A stretch of DNA of 64,000 nucleotides from an uncultured Elusimicrobiales bacterium (GCA_934662565.1 CAKUKI010000001.1:186001-250000); one strand, 5' to 3'; positions 50,443-59,680 are shown, counted from the stretch's first letter. Numbers and translations: made by a program. The notes: generated by a model not told the origin, from the letters alone.

Positions 50443-51999
50443 TTATTTGGCGGCGGCCCGAGCCTGTTTGTAGCGGTTGAGCAGAGCGTCTAATTCTGCG
50501 GGGCTGGTTTTTTTGGATTGAATGTTTGCCAGCATATCCGCCACCACTTCCAACGACGAGCCATTTTCCAGCATATCCAGCACAAAACGGGAAATTTGCG
50601 CGTTGTAGTTTCCGTTCAGTTCCGCTACCAAGGTTTGCAACGCAAACAAATGTTTTTTGCGGTCCGACTTCCAAAAGGTATACGGCGCTAAGGCGCTTTC
50701 AAAAAAGGCCAAAATTTCTTCGGCAGGTTTGGTACCCAGATAATTTTTCATTACCTCCGGCGCCAACCCTTTGGTTAAGGTTTTGGCTTTTAAGTCCCGC
50801 AAGTATTGCGCTTGCTCTTGGGCTTCCGTTTGGCTTAAAGTACCCAGCAATACTTTGCAGGCCAGCTCTTTATTTTCGTCCGCCGCCGTACAAAACGGCA
50901 GTTGGCGCAAAATATCTGCCATTTCCGTTTCTATTTGGGCAAAGTCTTTCTGCCCGCCGAATTTGGCCGCAATATCCGCCGCGTAGCCGTTGTAAAGGCT
51001 CTTTTTGGAAAGTTGTTCTTTAAGCACAATTCTGTCACGGCGGAGCTGGGCCGCTTTTTGGGCAGCTTCAAACGTTTTGGGGGTGCCGTCCAGCAGAACC
51101 TTAACCGCTAACCCCAAGTTTTCTTCTTTTTGTTTTACATGGGGCAAGCGTTGCAGTACCGCCTGAAAAGCATCCAAAACATCTTTGGGGGTTTTGCTTT
51201 TTAAGTAGCGGCAAGCAATAATCATTAGGTCTTCTTCCAGAATTTGCTTGTTGAGCATTTTGGATAATAATGTAATATCCTGTGCATCTTTGGGCGTAAT
51301 GGTGCATAACAAAGCCCGCGCGCACAAAGAGGCGTTCAGGCGGTCATCTTTATTAATTTTGCTCAGTTGGGTAAAAAGTTTGTTAAATTCCGGATTAAAT
51401 AAAATAGTTTCCGGCTGGGTATACACGCGCAGCAAATCGGCCGTCAATACAACGGAAATATGGTATTTATCGGCCGTGGCTAATACTGCGCGGCGGTTTT
51501 CCTTGGGGGTGGAGCGGTTGCGCGAAAGCAGTTCCCGCGCCTGTTCCAAAAGAATATCCAACGCAGAAAGCGCCTTTTGTTCGTCATTAAGCGGGCGGTC
51601 TTGCACGTCTTTTAAGGCGGTGGCAAACTGCACATCAAAATATTTGCGGGAAGAAAAAGACGCATACACATTGAGCAACAAATCTACATCTTGCTGTTCC
51701 AATTCCAACGCTTTGGACAGTTCCACAATAGAGGTGGCGTTGTTGTAAATGCGCAGTTGGCGCAAGGCGGCATGGAGCGTAATTTCATCCAGCAGAATTT
51801 TAGCTACAATCGTGTCCGTCATTTCGGAATCGGAACTTAATTGGGCGGAGATATTGGCAATATCCTGCTGTAATTCCGGCAGAGATTTTTTATTTTCCAG
51901 CGTATATACCAGTTTGGCGGCGTAGTCGTCGTCAATTACGGGGAGCATACTGTAAATAGTACCCAACATTCCGCTTCTTTTATCTGCTTTTTCGCTCAT
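50443..51999 (-). CDS. All-helical cytoplasmic protein of unknown function
   Basis: 518 residues, no signal peptide or membrane segment. Almost entirely helical, with repeating blocks of about 90 residues in which A-x-x-L-L and ALxLLxxT-like positions recur (DALDILLEQ, CARALLCTITPKDAQDI, AVKVLLDGTPKTFEAA, ACKVLLGTLSQTEAQEQA), suggesting tandem helical repeats of a HEAT/TPR-like solenoid. I recognise no family. It starts 15 bases after the cyclodeaminase-like stop (AAGGGG site) and belongs to the same operon. Confidence 0.7.
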   Translation of the reverse strand: MSEKADKRSGMLGTIYSMLPVIDDDYAAKLVYTLENKKSLPELQQDIANISAQLSSDSEMTDTIVAKILLDEITLHAALRQLRIYNNATSIVELSKALELEQQDVDLLLNVYASFSSRKYFDVQFATALKDVQDRPLNDEQKALSALDILLEQARELLSRNRSTPKENRRAVLATADKYHISVVLTADLLRVYTQPETILFNPEFNKLFTQLSKINKDDRLNASLCARALLCTITPKDAQDITLLSKMLNKQILEEDLMIIACRYLKSKTPKDVLDAFQAVLQRLPHVKQKEENLGLAVKVLLDGTPKTFEAAQKAAQLRRDRIVLKEQLSKKSLYNGYAADIAAKFGGQKDFAQIETEMADILRQLPFCTAADENKELACKVLLGTLSQTEAQEQAQYLRDLKAKTLTKGLAPEVMKNYLGTKPAEEILAFFESALAPYTFWKSDRKKHLFALQTLVAELNGNYNAQISRFVLDMLENGSSLEVVADMLANIQSKKTSPAELDALLNRYKQARAAAK

Positions 52000-52014
52000 G
52001 GCCGTTGCCCCTTG

Positions 52015-52584
52015 CTAACAAGATTTTAGGAACAGTGTAATGTGCTGTTCAAACTTGGTGACCCAATCGTTATTTTTGATAAATTCCAAGTTGGCTTTAA
52101 TGCTTTCTACCGAGCATTTTACACACGCTTTTAACAAATGCTGCCCGCAGTAAACGTCCGATAATATAACTGGCGCAATATCCGCCTTTATCAGGTCCGC
52201 CTCGCGCAGGCATTGTATGGCGGTGGTGGCGGTGTCCGCCGGCACTTTGGCCGCCGTGACTAACGCATCTTGCACCGCTTGCTCCCGCGCGGGGTTATCC
52301 TTAGGGAGCTTTTTGGCTACCAAATAAGCCGCGTAGGCTTCGCCGTCTTTACGGATGAAATTTTTAAGTTCTTCTTTTAGGGAGCCCATTTTTTTAAGGC
52401 TCTGCACCAGTTTGGCTTTTACATTTTCCGGCGTGGATTTGCGGTTGACAGTGGTTTGCATGGCCATCATCACTAATGCGCAACCCATGGCCCCGCTCAT
52501 AGCGGCGGCGGCGCCCCCTCCGGGGGTCGGCTCCGCACTGGCTAGCGCCTCCACAAATTTTGCCGCAGTTTTATCCCATTCCAT
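52015..52584 (-). CDS. Cyclodeaminase/cyclohydrolase family protein (FTCD_C/FchA-like)
   Basis: 189 residues. Resembles the C-terminal domain of formiminotransferase-cyclodeaminase and stand-alone methenyl-THF cyclohydrolase FchA: N-terminal LASAEPTPGGGAAAAMSGAM, with ALVMMAMQTT, DGEAYAAYL, AAKVPADTA and a late SDVYCGQHLLKACV. The likely reaction is on 5-formimino-THF or 5,10-methenyl-THF in one-carbon metabolism. GGGGGAGG precedes the ATG. Lies 24 bases after the HAD gene. Confidence 0.85.
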   Translation of the reverse strand: MEWDKTAAKFVEALASAEPTPGGGAAAAMSGAMGCALVMMAMQTTVNRKSTPENVKAKLVQSLKKMGSLKEELKNFIRKDGEAYAAYLVAKKLPKDNPAREQAVQDALVTAAKVPADTATTAIQCLREADLIKADIAPVILSDVYCGQHLLKACVKCSVESIKANLEFIKNNDWVTKFEQHITLFLKSC

Positions 52585-52608
52585 TTGCGTTTTTCCTCCC
52601 CCATTATT

Positions 52609-53460
52609 TTACATAATGGTTCCGGATTCTAAGTCCGAATATTTTTTAATACGCAGCATTTTCAGGCGGTCTTCGTCTATGCCGGTGCGGCTGAAGAAAA
52701 CGTGTTCAATGGCGCTGGCGGGCATAATGTAGCTGCCGCGTTTAACGCCTTTGGGGTCCGTTTTTAAGCCTAGCCATACGCATAAAGTGGAAACATCTTT
52801 GAAATCTTTTTCTTCCAGTTCCGCCGCGGCGCGTAAAATTTTGGCAGGGTCCCCAAATCCGCTGGTAATTACCGCACTGTGAAAACCGCAGTTTTTGGCG
52901 GCTACAATATCCCGGTGCGTATCACCAATTACATAAATGTTTTCCGGTTTCAGGGTGGTTTTGTATTTCTTTTCTGCGCGTTTGACGGCGGCCAACAGCA
53001 TATCTTCGCGCGTGTGGCCGTCTTCCCCAAAGCCGCCTAATTCAAAAAAGGAATTTAAGCCGGAGGGTTCCAATTTAATGCGGGCGCCTTGTTCCAAATT
53101 ACCGGTACCCAAGGCCAAAATAACATCCGGGTCTTTTTGTAAAAGTTTTAAGAATTTTTCCACGCCGGGCACTAAATCGTAATGTTTGGCGCGCACGGCG
53201 GCGTGAACTTCAATAGGCAATAATTCCAAATACTTGGCGGTCATTTTTTTCATTTCTGCCGCGGTGGGTTTTTTGCCGTTTTTCAACAGGCCATATACCA
53301 ATGTGAAATTATCCGTATCCGTCCGGCCGGAAATTAACGAGTGTTCAAATTCCGGACAGGAACCGTACAGTTCTTCAAACGTCTTTTTTAAGGCGGTGCG
53401 GCCGGCTCCTCCGGCATTTACTAAAGTACCGTCCAAATCAAACAAAACCAGTTTTTTCAT
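52609..53460 (-). CDS. HAD-family hydrolase with C-terminal extension
   Basis: 283 residues. HAD motifs: motif I FDLDGTLV (nucleophile Asp8), motif II LALGTGN, a Lys in LAAVKRAEKKY, and motif III YVIGDTHRDIVAAK. The cap domain is helical (about 15-90), as in phosphoglycolate phosphatases (Gph-like). A tail of about 50 residues beyond the HAD fold (GVKRGSYIMPASAIEHVFF...) is unusual for Gph. Overlaps the preceding EamA stop by four bases. Substrate unknown. Confidence 0.8.
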   Translation of the reverse strand: MKKLVLFDLDGTLVNAGGAGRTALKKTFEELYGSCPEFEHSLISGRTDTDNFTLVYGLLKNGKKPTAAEMKKMTAKYLELLPIEVHAAVRAKHYDLVPGVEKFLKLLQKDPDVILALGTGNLEQGARIKLEPSGLNSFFELGGFGEDGHTREDMLLAAVKRAEKKYKTTLKPENIYVIGDTHRDIVAAKNCGFHSAVITSGFGDPAKILRAAAELEEKDFKDVSTLCVWLGLKTDPKGVKRGSYIMPASAIEHVFFSRTGIDEDRLKMLRIKKYSDLESGTIM

Positions 53461-54344
53461 TTTTTATCTCCTTTGATAATGCCGGTGACGACGTACGCCC
53501 CAGACAGGGCTAATATCAAACCGAGCACTTTATATGTATTTACAGTGTCCTGCCCAAGCAGAACGGATAAAATAAAAGTCATTACCGGATAAGACAAAAT
53601 AATGGCGGTTGCCTTACCCAAATCCATATTGCGTATGGCGGTGTACCAAAAGGTATTGCCGATAAAATAATTGCAAATAGCGCTAAAGCCCAGCGTGGCC
53701 CACAACACCCAAGTAGGGGTGAACAGTAGCGGCCCCTGTACCGTAAACAATACCGCACAAAATACGGCCAAAACCGGAATAGCAAAAATGGCCCGTGCCG
53801 CGGCAATTAACGCAGGCGGCATATCTTTGGGTAATTTTTTAGCAAAAATGTGGCTTACTTGGAACATCCACAAGGTGCCTAAAATGAGCAAATCCCCCTT
53901 TAATTGCACGCTAAGACCCGTTTGCCATAACAACACCCCAACACCCAGCACAATCAGCAAAGAACCGCCAATTTGTTTGCCGGTGGGTTTTTCCCCCAAC
54001 AAAAAATAGGCCAAAACCAGCGAATAGACCATTTCAAACTGGTTCAAAATGGCAGCATTGGCCGGAGTGGTGTAATTTAAGGCCAGCATAAAAAACGTCA
54101 TAGGTAATGCCGTGCCGAAGGTGGCCATTAATAAACATTGGGGCCAAACTTTTTTGGCCAGTAATGTTTTCCACCCGCCTGTTTTTAACAGGTACGGAAT
54201 GAAACAAACGGCGGCCACGGTGCAGCTTAAAAGCATAAACAACGTGGAGGCCGCATACGGCGTGGCAAATTTAGTTCCCACTACGTTTGCGGCTACAAAA
54301 AACCATGCAAGCCAAATGGCTACCACGGGGGCTACATTAAACAT
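53457..54344 (-). CDS. EamA/DMT superfamily transporter
   Basis: 295 residues, ten predicted transmembrane helices as two EamA repeats. Features: LIAWLAWFFVAANVVGTKFA-like start, NYTTPANAAILNQFEMVYSL and FLLGEKPTGKQIGGSLLIVLG in the first half, AVFFW-style ICNYFIGNTFWYTAI and GKATAIILSYPVMTFILSVL in the second. Substrate unknown; this family exports metabolites or amino acids. It is followed by and overlaps the HAD gene. The upstream EamA gene ends 43 bases away. Confidence 0.85.
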   Translation of the reverse strand: MFNVAPVVAIWLAWFFVAANVVGTKFATPYAASTLFMLLSCTVAAVCFIPYLLKTGGWKTLLAKKVWPQCLLMATFGTALPMTFFMLALNYTTPANAAILNQFEMVYSLVLAYFLLGEKPTGKQIGGSLLIVLGVGVLLWQTGLSVQLKGDLLILGTLWMFQVSHIFAKKLPKDMPPALIAAARAIFAIPVLAVFCAVLFTVQGPLLFTPTWVLWATLGFSAICNYFIGNTFWYTAIRNMDLGKATAIILSYPVMTFILSVLLGQDTVNTYKVLGLILALSGAYVVTGIIKGDKK

Positions 54345-54387
54345 ACAAAATATCCCTCATACTCTATATTCTACCTAATTTATAGGC

Positions 54388-55263
54388 TTAATGGCCTTGT
54401 TTCTTTACCAAACGGCTCACCCAGTAGGCCCCAAACAGGGTAAGCAAGAGCCCCAAAATCTGGTACGGAGTGATTTTTTCCAGCCCCAACGCGGCGGAAC
54501 CCAATAGAGATAACACCGGATAAGAAAGATAAATTGCCGTCACGCGGCTTAAATCCATCGCGCGGATTGCTTTATACCAAAGCACCATGGCTAGGCCGTA
54601 TTTTAACAGGCCGGTATAAGATAATACACTAAACATTTGCAAATTGGGTTTTATAATTACGCCGTCTGTACATAAAATAACGGCCATAATGATAACCAAT
54701 GCCGGCAGTGCAAACAGGTTGCGCGCCATACCGATAACGCGGTAATCCAACTGTTTGGGCAGTTTTTTAGCCATGGTGGAACCGGCTTGCAACATCCACG
54801 TAGAGCCGACGATTAACAAATCCCCAGTCCAACGCGGGGTATAGTGTTCTTTAAGCAAAATAAACAGTACGCCCAGTACAATAAGCGCGCTGCCCAGCAG
54901 TTGGCTGCGGGTGGGATATTCTTTCAAAAAAATAGCGGCAAATAACAGGGAATAGAGTAGTTCCGATTGTTGTAAAATAGCTGCGTTGCCCGCGGTGGTG
55001 TAGTGGAGTGCTATAAGGGAAATGGTAAACGGCAAGGCCGTGCCAAATGTGCCGATGAACAAAAACTTCCAGCGTGTTTCCCGCGCCAGTAATTCCCCCC
55101 ATTTATGGTTTTTAGTCACCCAAGGCGTAAAATACAGTACGCCAATCAGCGTGCCCAAAAACACCAGCAGGGCGGGGCTGATGACCCCCACGGCATATTT
55201 GCCCGCAATGGGCGACAGGCCCACAATGGCCCAGCACAACCAAGTTGCTGCTAAAGGATTCAT
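54388..55263 (-). CDS. EamA/DMT superfamily transporter, paralogue
   Basis: 291 residues, ten transmembrane helices. Closely parallel to its neighbour at 53457: WLCWAIVGLSPIAGKYAVG start, HYTTAGNAAILQQSELLYSL, FLKEYPTRSQLLGSALIVLG, SRVTAIYLSYPVLSLLGSAA. The shared wording in the same order shows a tandem duplication. Substrate unknown. A TGGTATAAT box lies upstream of its start and it is the first gene of the operon. Confidence 0.85.
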   Translation of the reverse strand: MNPLAATWLCWAIVGLSPIAGKYAVGVISPALLVFLGTLIGVLYFTPWVTKNHKWGELLARETRWKFLFIGTFGTALPFTISLIALHYTTAGNAAILQQSELLYSLLFAAIFLKEYPTRSQLLGSALIVLGVLFILLKEHYTPRWTGDLLIVGSTWMLQAGSTMAKKLPKQLDYRVIGMARNLFALPALVIIMAVILCTDGVIIKPNLQMFSVLSYTGLLKYGLAMVLWYKAIRAMDLSRVTAIYLSYPVLSLLGSAALGLEKITPYQILGLLLTLFGAYWVSRLVKKQGH

Positions 55264-55415
55264 AAAAAGTATTCTCCGACGGGAATTAAGATAATAATAT
55301 TATACCATTTTGCGCTTGGGTATTTGGGCGGTGGGCGATTTTTTAGAATTAGCTTATCTTATATTTGATATACTTTGATATGTAATTTAAAATATATATC
55401 CAAAAGGAGTATTCA

Positions 55416-55976
55416 ATGAAAAAGTACAATACAGGCCGATTAAGCGGCTTTACATTAATTGAGTTATTAGTTGTTGTGCTGATTATTGGTATTTTGGCGG
55501 GAGTGGCGTTGCCGCAATATCAAAAAGCGGTAGAACGCAGTAAATCGACGGAAGCGTTTACGATATTTTCTTCTATAGAAAAAGCAGTATCCATGAAATT
55601 TATGGAATCTGGCGCTGACTTTTTCCAAGGTAGACCGGAAAATAAAGTTGTATTTGATGCGTTAGATATTTCCTTTCCTAGAACTTTTCCCAGTGACAGA
55701 GTTTTATGTACTAAATATTACTTTTTTATGGCAGACTGCAACCCATGGCATAGAAAGTGTTATTTTACTGCATTCAGAAGAGATATTCGCGATGCTAGAG
55801 CTTGCGCCTTTTCTGCTATACAAGATATTCCCTTCCGTCTTGTGCTAACAATGAATATAAACGGAGAAAATGATATTAGTTGTGGATATCGGAGTTGGTC
55901 TCCTATGGGAGAACAAATGTGTAAAAATTGGTTGAAAGAGGGAAGCGTCGATTCAATTTATCAATGGCAAAACTAA
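55416..55976 (+). CDS. Type IV pilin-like protein, AT-rich
   Basis: 186 residues. Leader MKKYNTGRLSG then FTLIELLVVVLIIGILAGVA, Glu5, helix ALPQYQKAVERSKSTEAFT. The globular region has several Cys (LCTKYY, DCNPWHRKCY, ACAFSA, SCGYRS, MCKNWL). After the conserved N terminus base composition becomes visibly richer in A and T than neighbouring genes, as if the globular part had a different origin. AAAAGGAG site. Confidence 0.9.
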   Translation: MKKYNTGRLSGFTLIELLVVVLIIGILAGVALPQYQKAVERSKSTEAFTIFSSIEKAVSMKFMESGADFFQGRPENKVVFDALDISFPRTFPSDRVLCTKYYFFMADCNPWHRKCYFTAFRRDIRDARACAFSAIQDIPFRLVLTMNINGENDISCGYRSWSPMGEQMCKNWLKEGSVDSIYQWQN

Positions 55977-56225
55977 AACTTGATGTTAACCAAATCTAAT
56001 TCATCTTGTGCCAAGGTCCGAGCCTCAGTTTAGCATAATTGGATTTTTAAGTTTTTTATATGCTAGGTATCGGCAGTTTGGGTGGGCATAGCGCGGTAGA
56101 AATGTTGCTATTCGTTTACTGGCTTTTCATGGTTATGCCCCTCAAACAAAAAACACACTGAGCCTTTCTCGTCCCGGGGTGGCGGCCCGCAGGGTCAGTT
56201 TGCCTGCTTTCTGTCTTAATACTTA
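55977..56225. other. Gene-free stretch, nothing recognised
   Basis: About 250 bases after the pilin gene with short GC-rich segments but no ORF, no perfect inverted repeat of note and no RNA family that I recognise. Confidence 0.5.
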
Positions 56226-56259
56226 ATAAAAAAACCAAGCATAAACGCTTGGTTTTTTT
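56226..56259. terminator. Terminator downstream of tRNA-Leu, probably bidirectional
   Basis: ACCAAGC (56234-56240) pairs with GCTTGGT (56247-56253), with A run and T run on the two sides. Confidence 0.85.
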
Positions 56260-56267
56260 ATTAAATA

Positions 56268-56349
56268 TGCGCAGAAAGGGACTCGAACCCTTAAGCCTTG
56301 CGGCATGCGCCCCTCAAACGCACGCGTATACCAATTCCGCCACCTGCGC
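56268..56349 (-). tRNA. tRNA-Leu (anticodon GAG)
   Basis: On the reverse strand starts GCGCAGGTGGCGGAATTGG, anticodon stem TGCGT/GCGCA with loop TTGAGGG (anticodon GAG), a long variable arm (GCCGCAAGGC) as in class II tRNAs, T-arm GGTTCGAGTCC and acceptor end CTGCGC with discriminator A. Confidence 0.93.
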
Positions 56350-56432
56350 GAAAATCTTTTACAACGAGGGAATGTTAATTACTACCTTTTTATTTTAGCA
56401 AATAACGCCGCCAAAAGCAAGCCGACGCGCCT

Positions 56433-56458
56433 TAAAAAAGCCCCTTATTTAAGGGGCT
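56433..56458 (-). terminator. Terminator of secG
   Basis: AGCCCCTT (56439-56446) pairs with AAGGGGCT (56451-56458), six T on the reverse strand. Confidence 0.88.
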
Positions 56459-56466
56459 CTTAAAAG

Positions 56467-56766
56467 TTATTTAGCCGGCGTGGCCGGAGCCGTAGCCGCG
56501 GCGGGGATTTGCACGCGGTCCATAACGGACGAAGTAGCTTTTTTGTTAGAAGCCATCGTTAGCGCAATAGAGGTGCAGAACAACAACACCGCCAAAGCGG
56601 CCGTAAGTTTATTAATAAAGTTAAATGCAGTGGGGCTGGCAAAGATGTTATCCGCGCCGGAAGCACCAAAAATACCCGCGGCGGAACCTTTCCCGCTTTG
56701 GAGCAAAACCAACAAAATCAACAAAATGCACGCAATATAGTGGACAATCGTAATAAGTGTTTGCAT
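56467..56766 (-). CDS. secG: Protein translocase subunit SecG
   Basis: 99 residues, normal length. Two transmembrane helices (LITIVHYIACILLILLVLLQ and INKLTAALAVLLFCTSIALT) joined by the conserved loop SGKGSAAGIFGASGADNIFA. It is the small subunit of the SecYEG channel. Ala/Pro-rich tail. AGGAG upstream. Its terminator is directly downstream. Confidence 0.93.
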   Translation of the reverse strand: MQTLITIVHYIACILLILLVLLQSGKGSAAGIFGASGADNIFASPTAFNFINKLTAALAVLLFCTSIALTMASNKKATSSVMDRVQIPAAATAPATPAK

Positions 56767-56863
56767 GTGTATAAAAAATCTCCTATAAAAATAACACTAT
56801 TATTATAGCACTTTTTACGGCTTTATGGTCCGCCATTTTTATAAAAGTACAATAATTGGCGGG

Positions 56864-56898
56864 TAAAAAATAGACCGAGCCTAAACGTCAGGCTCGGT
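56864..56898 (-). terminator. Terminator of pgk
   Basis: ACCGAGCCT (56874-56882) pairs with AGGCTCGGT (56890-56898), then CTATTTTTT on the reverse strand. Confidence 0.88.
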
Positions 56899-56938
56899 TT
56901 GTGGATATAAATGCTATTTTCCAAAAAGTTTTCCGTGT

Positions 56939-58138
56939 TTATTTGGCTAATGCCACTAAACCCGGAAGTTCTTTCCCTTCCACAAATTCCATGCTGGCGC
57001 CGCCGCCGGTGGAAACGTGGGAAAGTTCTTTCTGGTTGAATTTGCCTTTCTTCAGCACGTTTACGCTGTCACCGCCGCCGATAATGGTGGTAGCACCGGC
57101 TTTGGTAGCGTCAATCATGGCTTGGGCAACGGCAAAGCTGCCTTTGGCAAAATTCGGGAATTCAAACACGCCCATAGGCCCGTTCCAGAAAATCGTTTTG
57201 CATTGGAGCAAGGCTTCGCGGAACGCGGCTACGGTTTTGGGGCCGATATCCAACCCCATTAAATCGGCCGGAATGTTGATATTATCAACGGCCACCGGTT
57301 CGGTGGTTTCGGCAAATTCTTTACCGCAAATGTGGTCCACAGGCAACAAGATTTTAACGCCTTTTTCGGCCGCTTTGGCCAAAACGGCTTTGGCTTCGTT
57401 TTCTTTTTCGGCATCAAAAAGGGATTTGCCGATTTCGTGCCCTTGCACTTTTAAGAACGTGTAAGCCATACCGCCGCCAATGACGAGGACGTTTACTTTG
57501 TCCATCAAGTTATTTAAGAGCATAATTTTGTCGGAAACTTTCGCCCCGCCAACCACAGCGGCAAACGGACGGGCCGGATTTTCCAACGCTTTGCCTAAAA
57601 ATTCCACTTCTTTTTGCACCAAGAAACCCGCGCAGCCGGGCAAATAGTCGGCAATGGCGCTGGTGGAAGCATGGGCGCGGTGAACCGTACCAAAGGCTTC
57701 TTGCACAAAAATTTCGCCGTGTTTAGCCAGTTGTTTGGCAAATTCGGCATCATTCTTTTCTTCTTCCGGATGATAGCGGAGGTTTTCCAACAAGGCAATT
57801 TCGCCGTTTTTGGTTTCGGCCACTACTTTATCGGCTTCCGGACCTACGCAATCCTTGGCAAAATGCACCGGCACACCAAAGAGTTTTTCCACTTCGGCGG
57901 CCACGGGAGCCAAGCTAAATTCCGGTACTACTTTGCCTTTCGGGCGGCCCAAGTGGGCAATCAGCACGATACGGCAGTTGTTTTCCAACAAATATTTAAT
58001 GGTTTTTTCGGTAGCAACAATGCGTTTGTTGTTGTCTACTTTACCGTCTTTGAGCGGTACGTTGTAATCCACACGCACCAATACTTTTTTGTTTTTCAGG
58101 TCCATATCCTGAATTTTTTTAATGCTGTCAAAATTCAT
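56939..58138 (-). CDS. pgk: Phosphoglycerate kinase
   Basis: 399 residues, normal length. Transfers phosphate from 1,3-bisphosphoglycerate to ADP. Motifs: VLVRVDYNVPLKDGK at the N terminus, LIAHLGRPKG, KVSDKIMLLNNL and GGGMAYTFLK in the nucleotide side, then FWNGPMGVFEFPNF, IIGGGDSVNVLKK and HVSTGGGASMEF. The family usually has GGGDSA/T-A; here it reads GGGDSVNV. AGGAG ten bases before ATG. Confidence 0.96.
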   Translation of the reverse strand: MNFDSIKKIQDMDLKNKKVLVRVDYNVPLKDGKVDNNKRIVATEKTIKYLLENNCRIVLIAHLGRPKGKVVPEFSLAPVAAEVEKLFGVPVHFAKDCVGPEADKVVAETKNGEIALLENLRYHPEEEKNDAEFAKQLAKHGEIFVQEAFGTVHRAHASTSAIADYLPGCAGFLVQKEVEFLGKALENPARPFAAVVGGAKVSDKIMLLNNLMDKVNVLVIGGGMAYTFLKVQGHEIGKSLFDAEKENEAKAVLAKAAEKGVKILLPVDHICGKEFAETTEPVAVDNINIPADLMGLDIGPKTVAAFREALLQCKTIFWNGPMGVFEFPNFAKGSFAVAQAMIDATKAGATTIIGGGDSVNVLKKGKFNQKELSHVSTGGGASMEFVEGKELPGLVALAK

Positions 58139-58228
58139 ACTTTTGCGGCTCCTTATAATTTTATCCGCGGGTTTTTACAAACCCGCTACTACTTACCTAT
58201 TTATTTTACAAAATTTAGCGGCAGTAAG

Positions 58229-58954
58229 TTAACGGCGGCGGCTTTTGCCCAGCGCTTTCAAAATTTCCAAATACAGCCAAACCAGCGTGACGAGTAAGCC
58301 AAATCCGGCGTACCACTCCATATATTTGGGGGCCACATAGCTGCTGGTCATTTCATCAATAAAGTTGAAATCCAGCACCAAATTGGCCGCCGCTACGATG
58401 CAAATAACTAGGTTAATCACAATAGCGAGGCGGGACGAGCCCGTCAAAAAATCCATATTTACGCCACACAGCATAAGCACCATGCACACCAAATAAAACA
58501 GGGCAACGCCGCAGGTGGCGCTTAAAACACCGATAACAAACCCGCGTGAGGCCTGAATAATTTTTGTTTTGTATAGCGTAAGCATTACCAAAAATACGGC
58601 TAACGTCACCGAAACGGCCTGCAACACAATGCCGGGAAATTCTTTATTAAAGAATAACGAAACAACCCCCAAGCATAACCCTTCCGCAAGCGCGTAAAGC
58701 GGCGCCAAAAACGGTGCGGAGCGCGGTTTAAGGCTGATAAACAGGCCCAGCAGCCCTCCGACAATCATAATAATCCACAGGGCTTTATCCATTAAAAACG
58801 GATTTTGCCACCCGAACCACGCGCCGAGTACGCAAATAAATAACAAGAAAAAAGATTTGTTAATAGTGCCTTGCAGCGTCATGGGTTGCACGGCGCGGGC
58901 GCTGTTTTGGGCGCGTTCAAATGCTTCTGCGTTAAATACAGGGTTTGAAGCCAT
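58229..58954 (-). CDS. Bax-inhibitor-1/YccA-like membrane protein
   Basis: 241 residues, seven predicted transmembrane helices after an N-terminal segment FNAEAFERAQNS that is typical of Bax1-I relatives. The sequence PLYALAEGLCLGVVS and the late LNFIDEMTSSYVAPKYMEWY with the acidic residues near the end match the BI-1-like family (YccA and DUF4870-like relatives). These proteins are implicated in ion leak or quality control of membrane proteases. GAGGGGG upstream. Confidence 0.85.
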   Translation of the reverse strand: MASNPVFNAEAFERAQNSARAVQPMTLQGTINKSFFLLFICVLGAWFGWQNPFLMDKALWIIMIVGGLLGLFISLKPRSAPFLAPLYALAEGLCLGVVSLFFNKEFPGIVLQAVSVTLAVFLVMLTLYKTKIIQASRGFVIGVLSATCGVALFYLVCMVLMLCGVNMDFLTGSSRLAIVINLVICIVAAANLVLDFNFIDEMTSSYVAPKYMEWYAGFGLLVTLVWLYLEILKALGKSRRR

Positions 58955-59068
58955 TTTTCCCCCTCCTAAAGTAATTTTTTATATTTTATAAAAATATAAA
59001 GCAGTTTGGGGTTGTTTTTTTAAGGTTAAATCCAGCGGAACGCCGGACGCGCTAAAAAAAACGGCACC

Positions 59069-59097
59069 AAAAAGCCCCCAGCGGTTGGCTGGAGGCT
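59069..59097 (-). terminator. Terminator of the 59123 gene
   Basis: AGCCCCCAGC (59073-59082) pairs with GCTGGAGGCT (59088-59097; one mismatch), T5 on the reverse strand. Confidence 0.8.
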
Positions 59098-59122
59098 GTT
59101 TAGGTCAGTTGTAAAAAACGGA

Positions 59123-59620
59123 CTATTTTAACAAACGGCGGGCTTGTTCGCGGGAAATGCGTTTCATATTTCCGGCAAATTTTACAAAATCACCTTTAGG
59201 GTTTACATTAAAGGTGTAAACGTACAAGTGTTGGCCGTTTGCGTTATAAGCATTGAGAAATTTGCCCGCTTGTTTGTTTTCGGAATAAGCCCCTTTAACA
59301 AAAGTGCTCAAATCCACCCGTATCTTAAAAGAATCCGTTCCGGCGATATCGGCTTCCAAGCTAGCATTTTTGTCTAACATAATATCTGCTTTGGTTTTGT
59401 CCGCATTAAAACCAATCAGCGCGCCTTTGGCTTTTACACCGTTTACCCACACCGTCACAACGCGCACTTTCTTTTCAACAGCGTTGTCTATGCGTTTTTG
59501 AATAACATCATACGCAGGCTGTTTGGGAGTTTGTACTTTAACTTTTTTTACAGGGGGATTTGTTCCTGCGTTTACCGCTACGGCCAAAAGCAATGCGCAA
59601 AACGTGACGAGTTTTTTCAT
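59123..59620 (-). CDS. Small secreted protein of unknown function
   Basis: 165 residues. Signal peptide (LVTFCALLLAVAVNAG) and a mixed alpha/beta mature part with VVTVWVNGVKAKGALIGFN and FKIRVDLSTFVKG. No family recognised. The DLSxF segment and general layout recall the 60819-61529 protein (FSFSIDLSQF), so distant homology is possible. Promoter at 59652 preceded by site D. Own terminator. Confidence 0.65.
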   Translation of the reverse strand: MKKLVTFCALLLAVAVNAGTNPPVKKVKVQTPKQPAYDVIQKRIDNAVEKKVRVVTVWVNGVKAKGALIGFNADKTKADIMLDKNASLEADIAGTDSFKIRVDLSTFVKGAYSENKQAGKFLNAYNANGQHLYVYTFNVNPKGDFVKFAGNMKRISREQARRLLK

Positions 59621-59651
59621 GATATTCTCCTTAAAATTAATTTATATATAT

Positions 59652-59679
59652 ATTATAGAAAATAATATTAGTATTTCAA
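59652..59679 (-). promoter_or_regulatory. Promoter of the 59123 gene
   Basis: On the reverse strand TTGAAA (59679-59674), 16-base spacer, TATAAT (59657-59652). Site D abuts the -35. Confidence 0.65.
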
Positions 59680-59680
59680 C

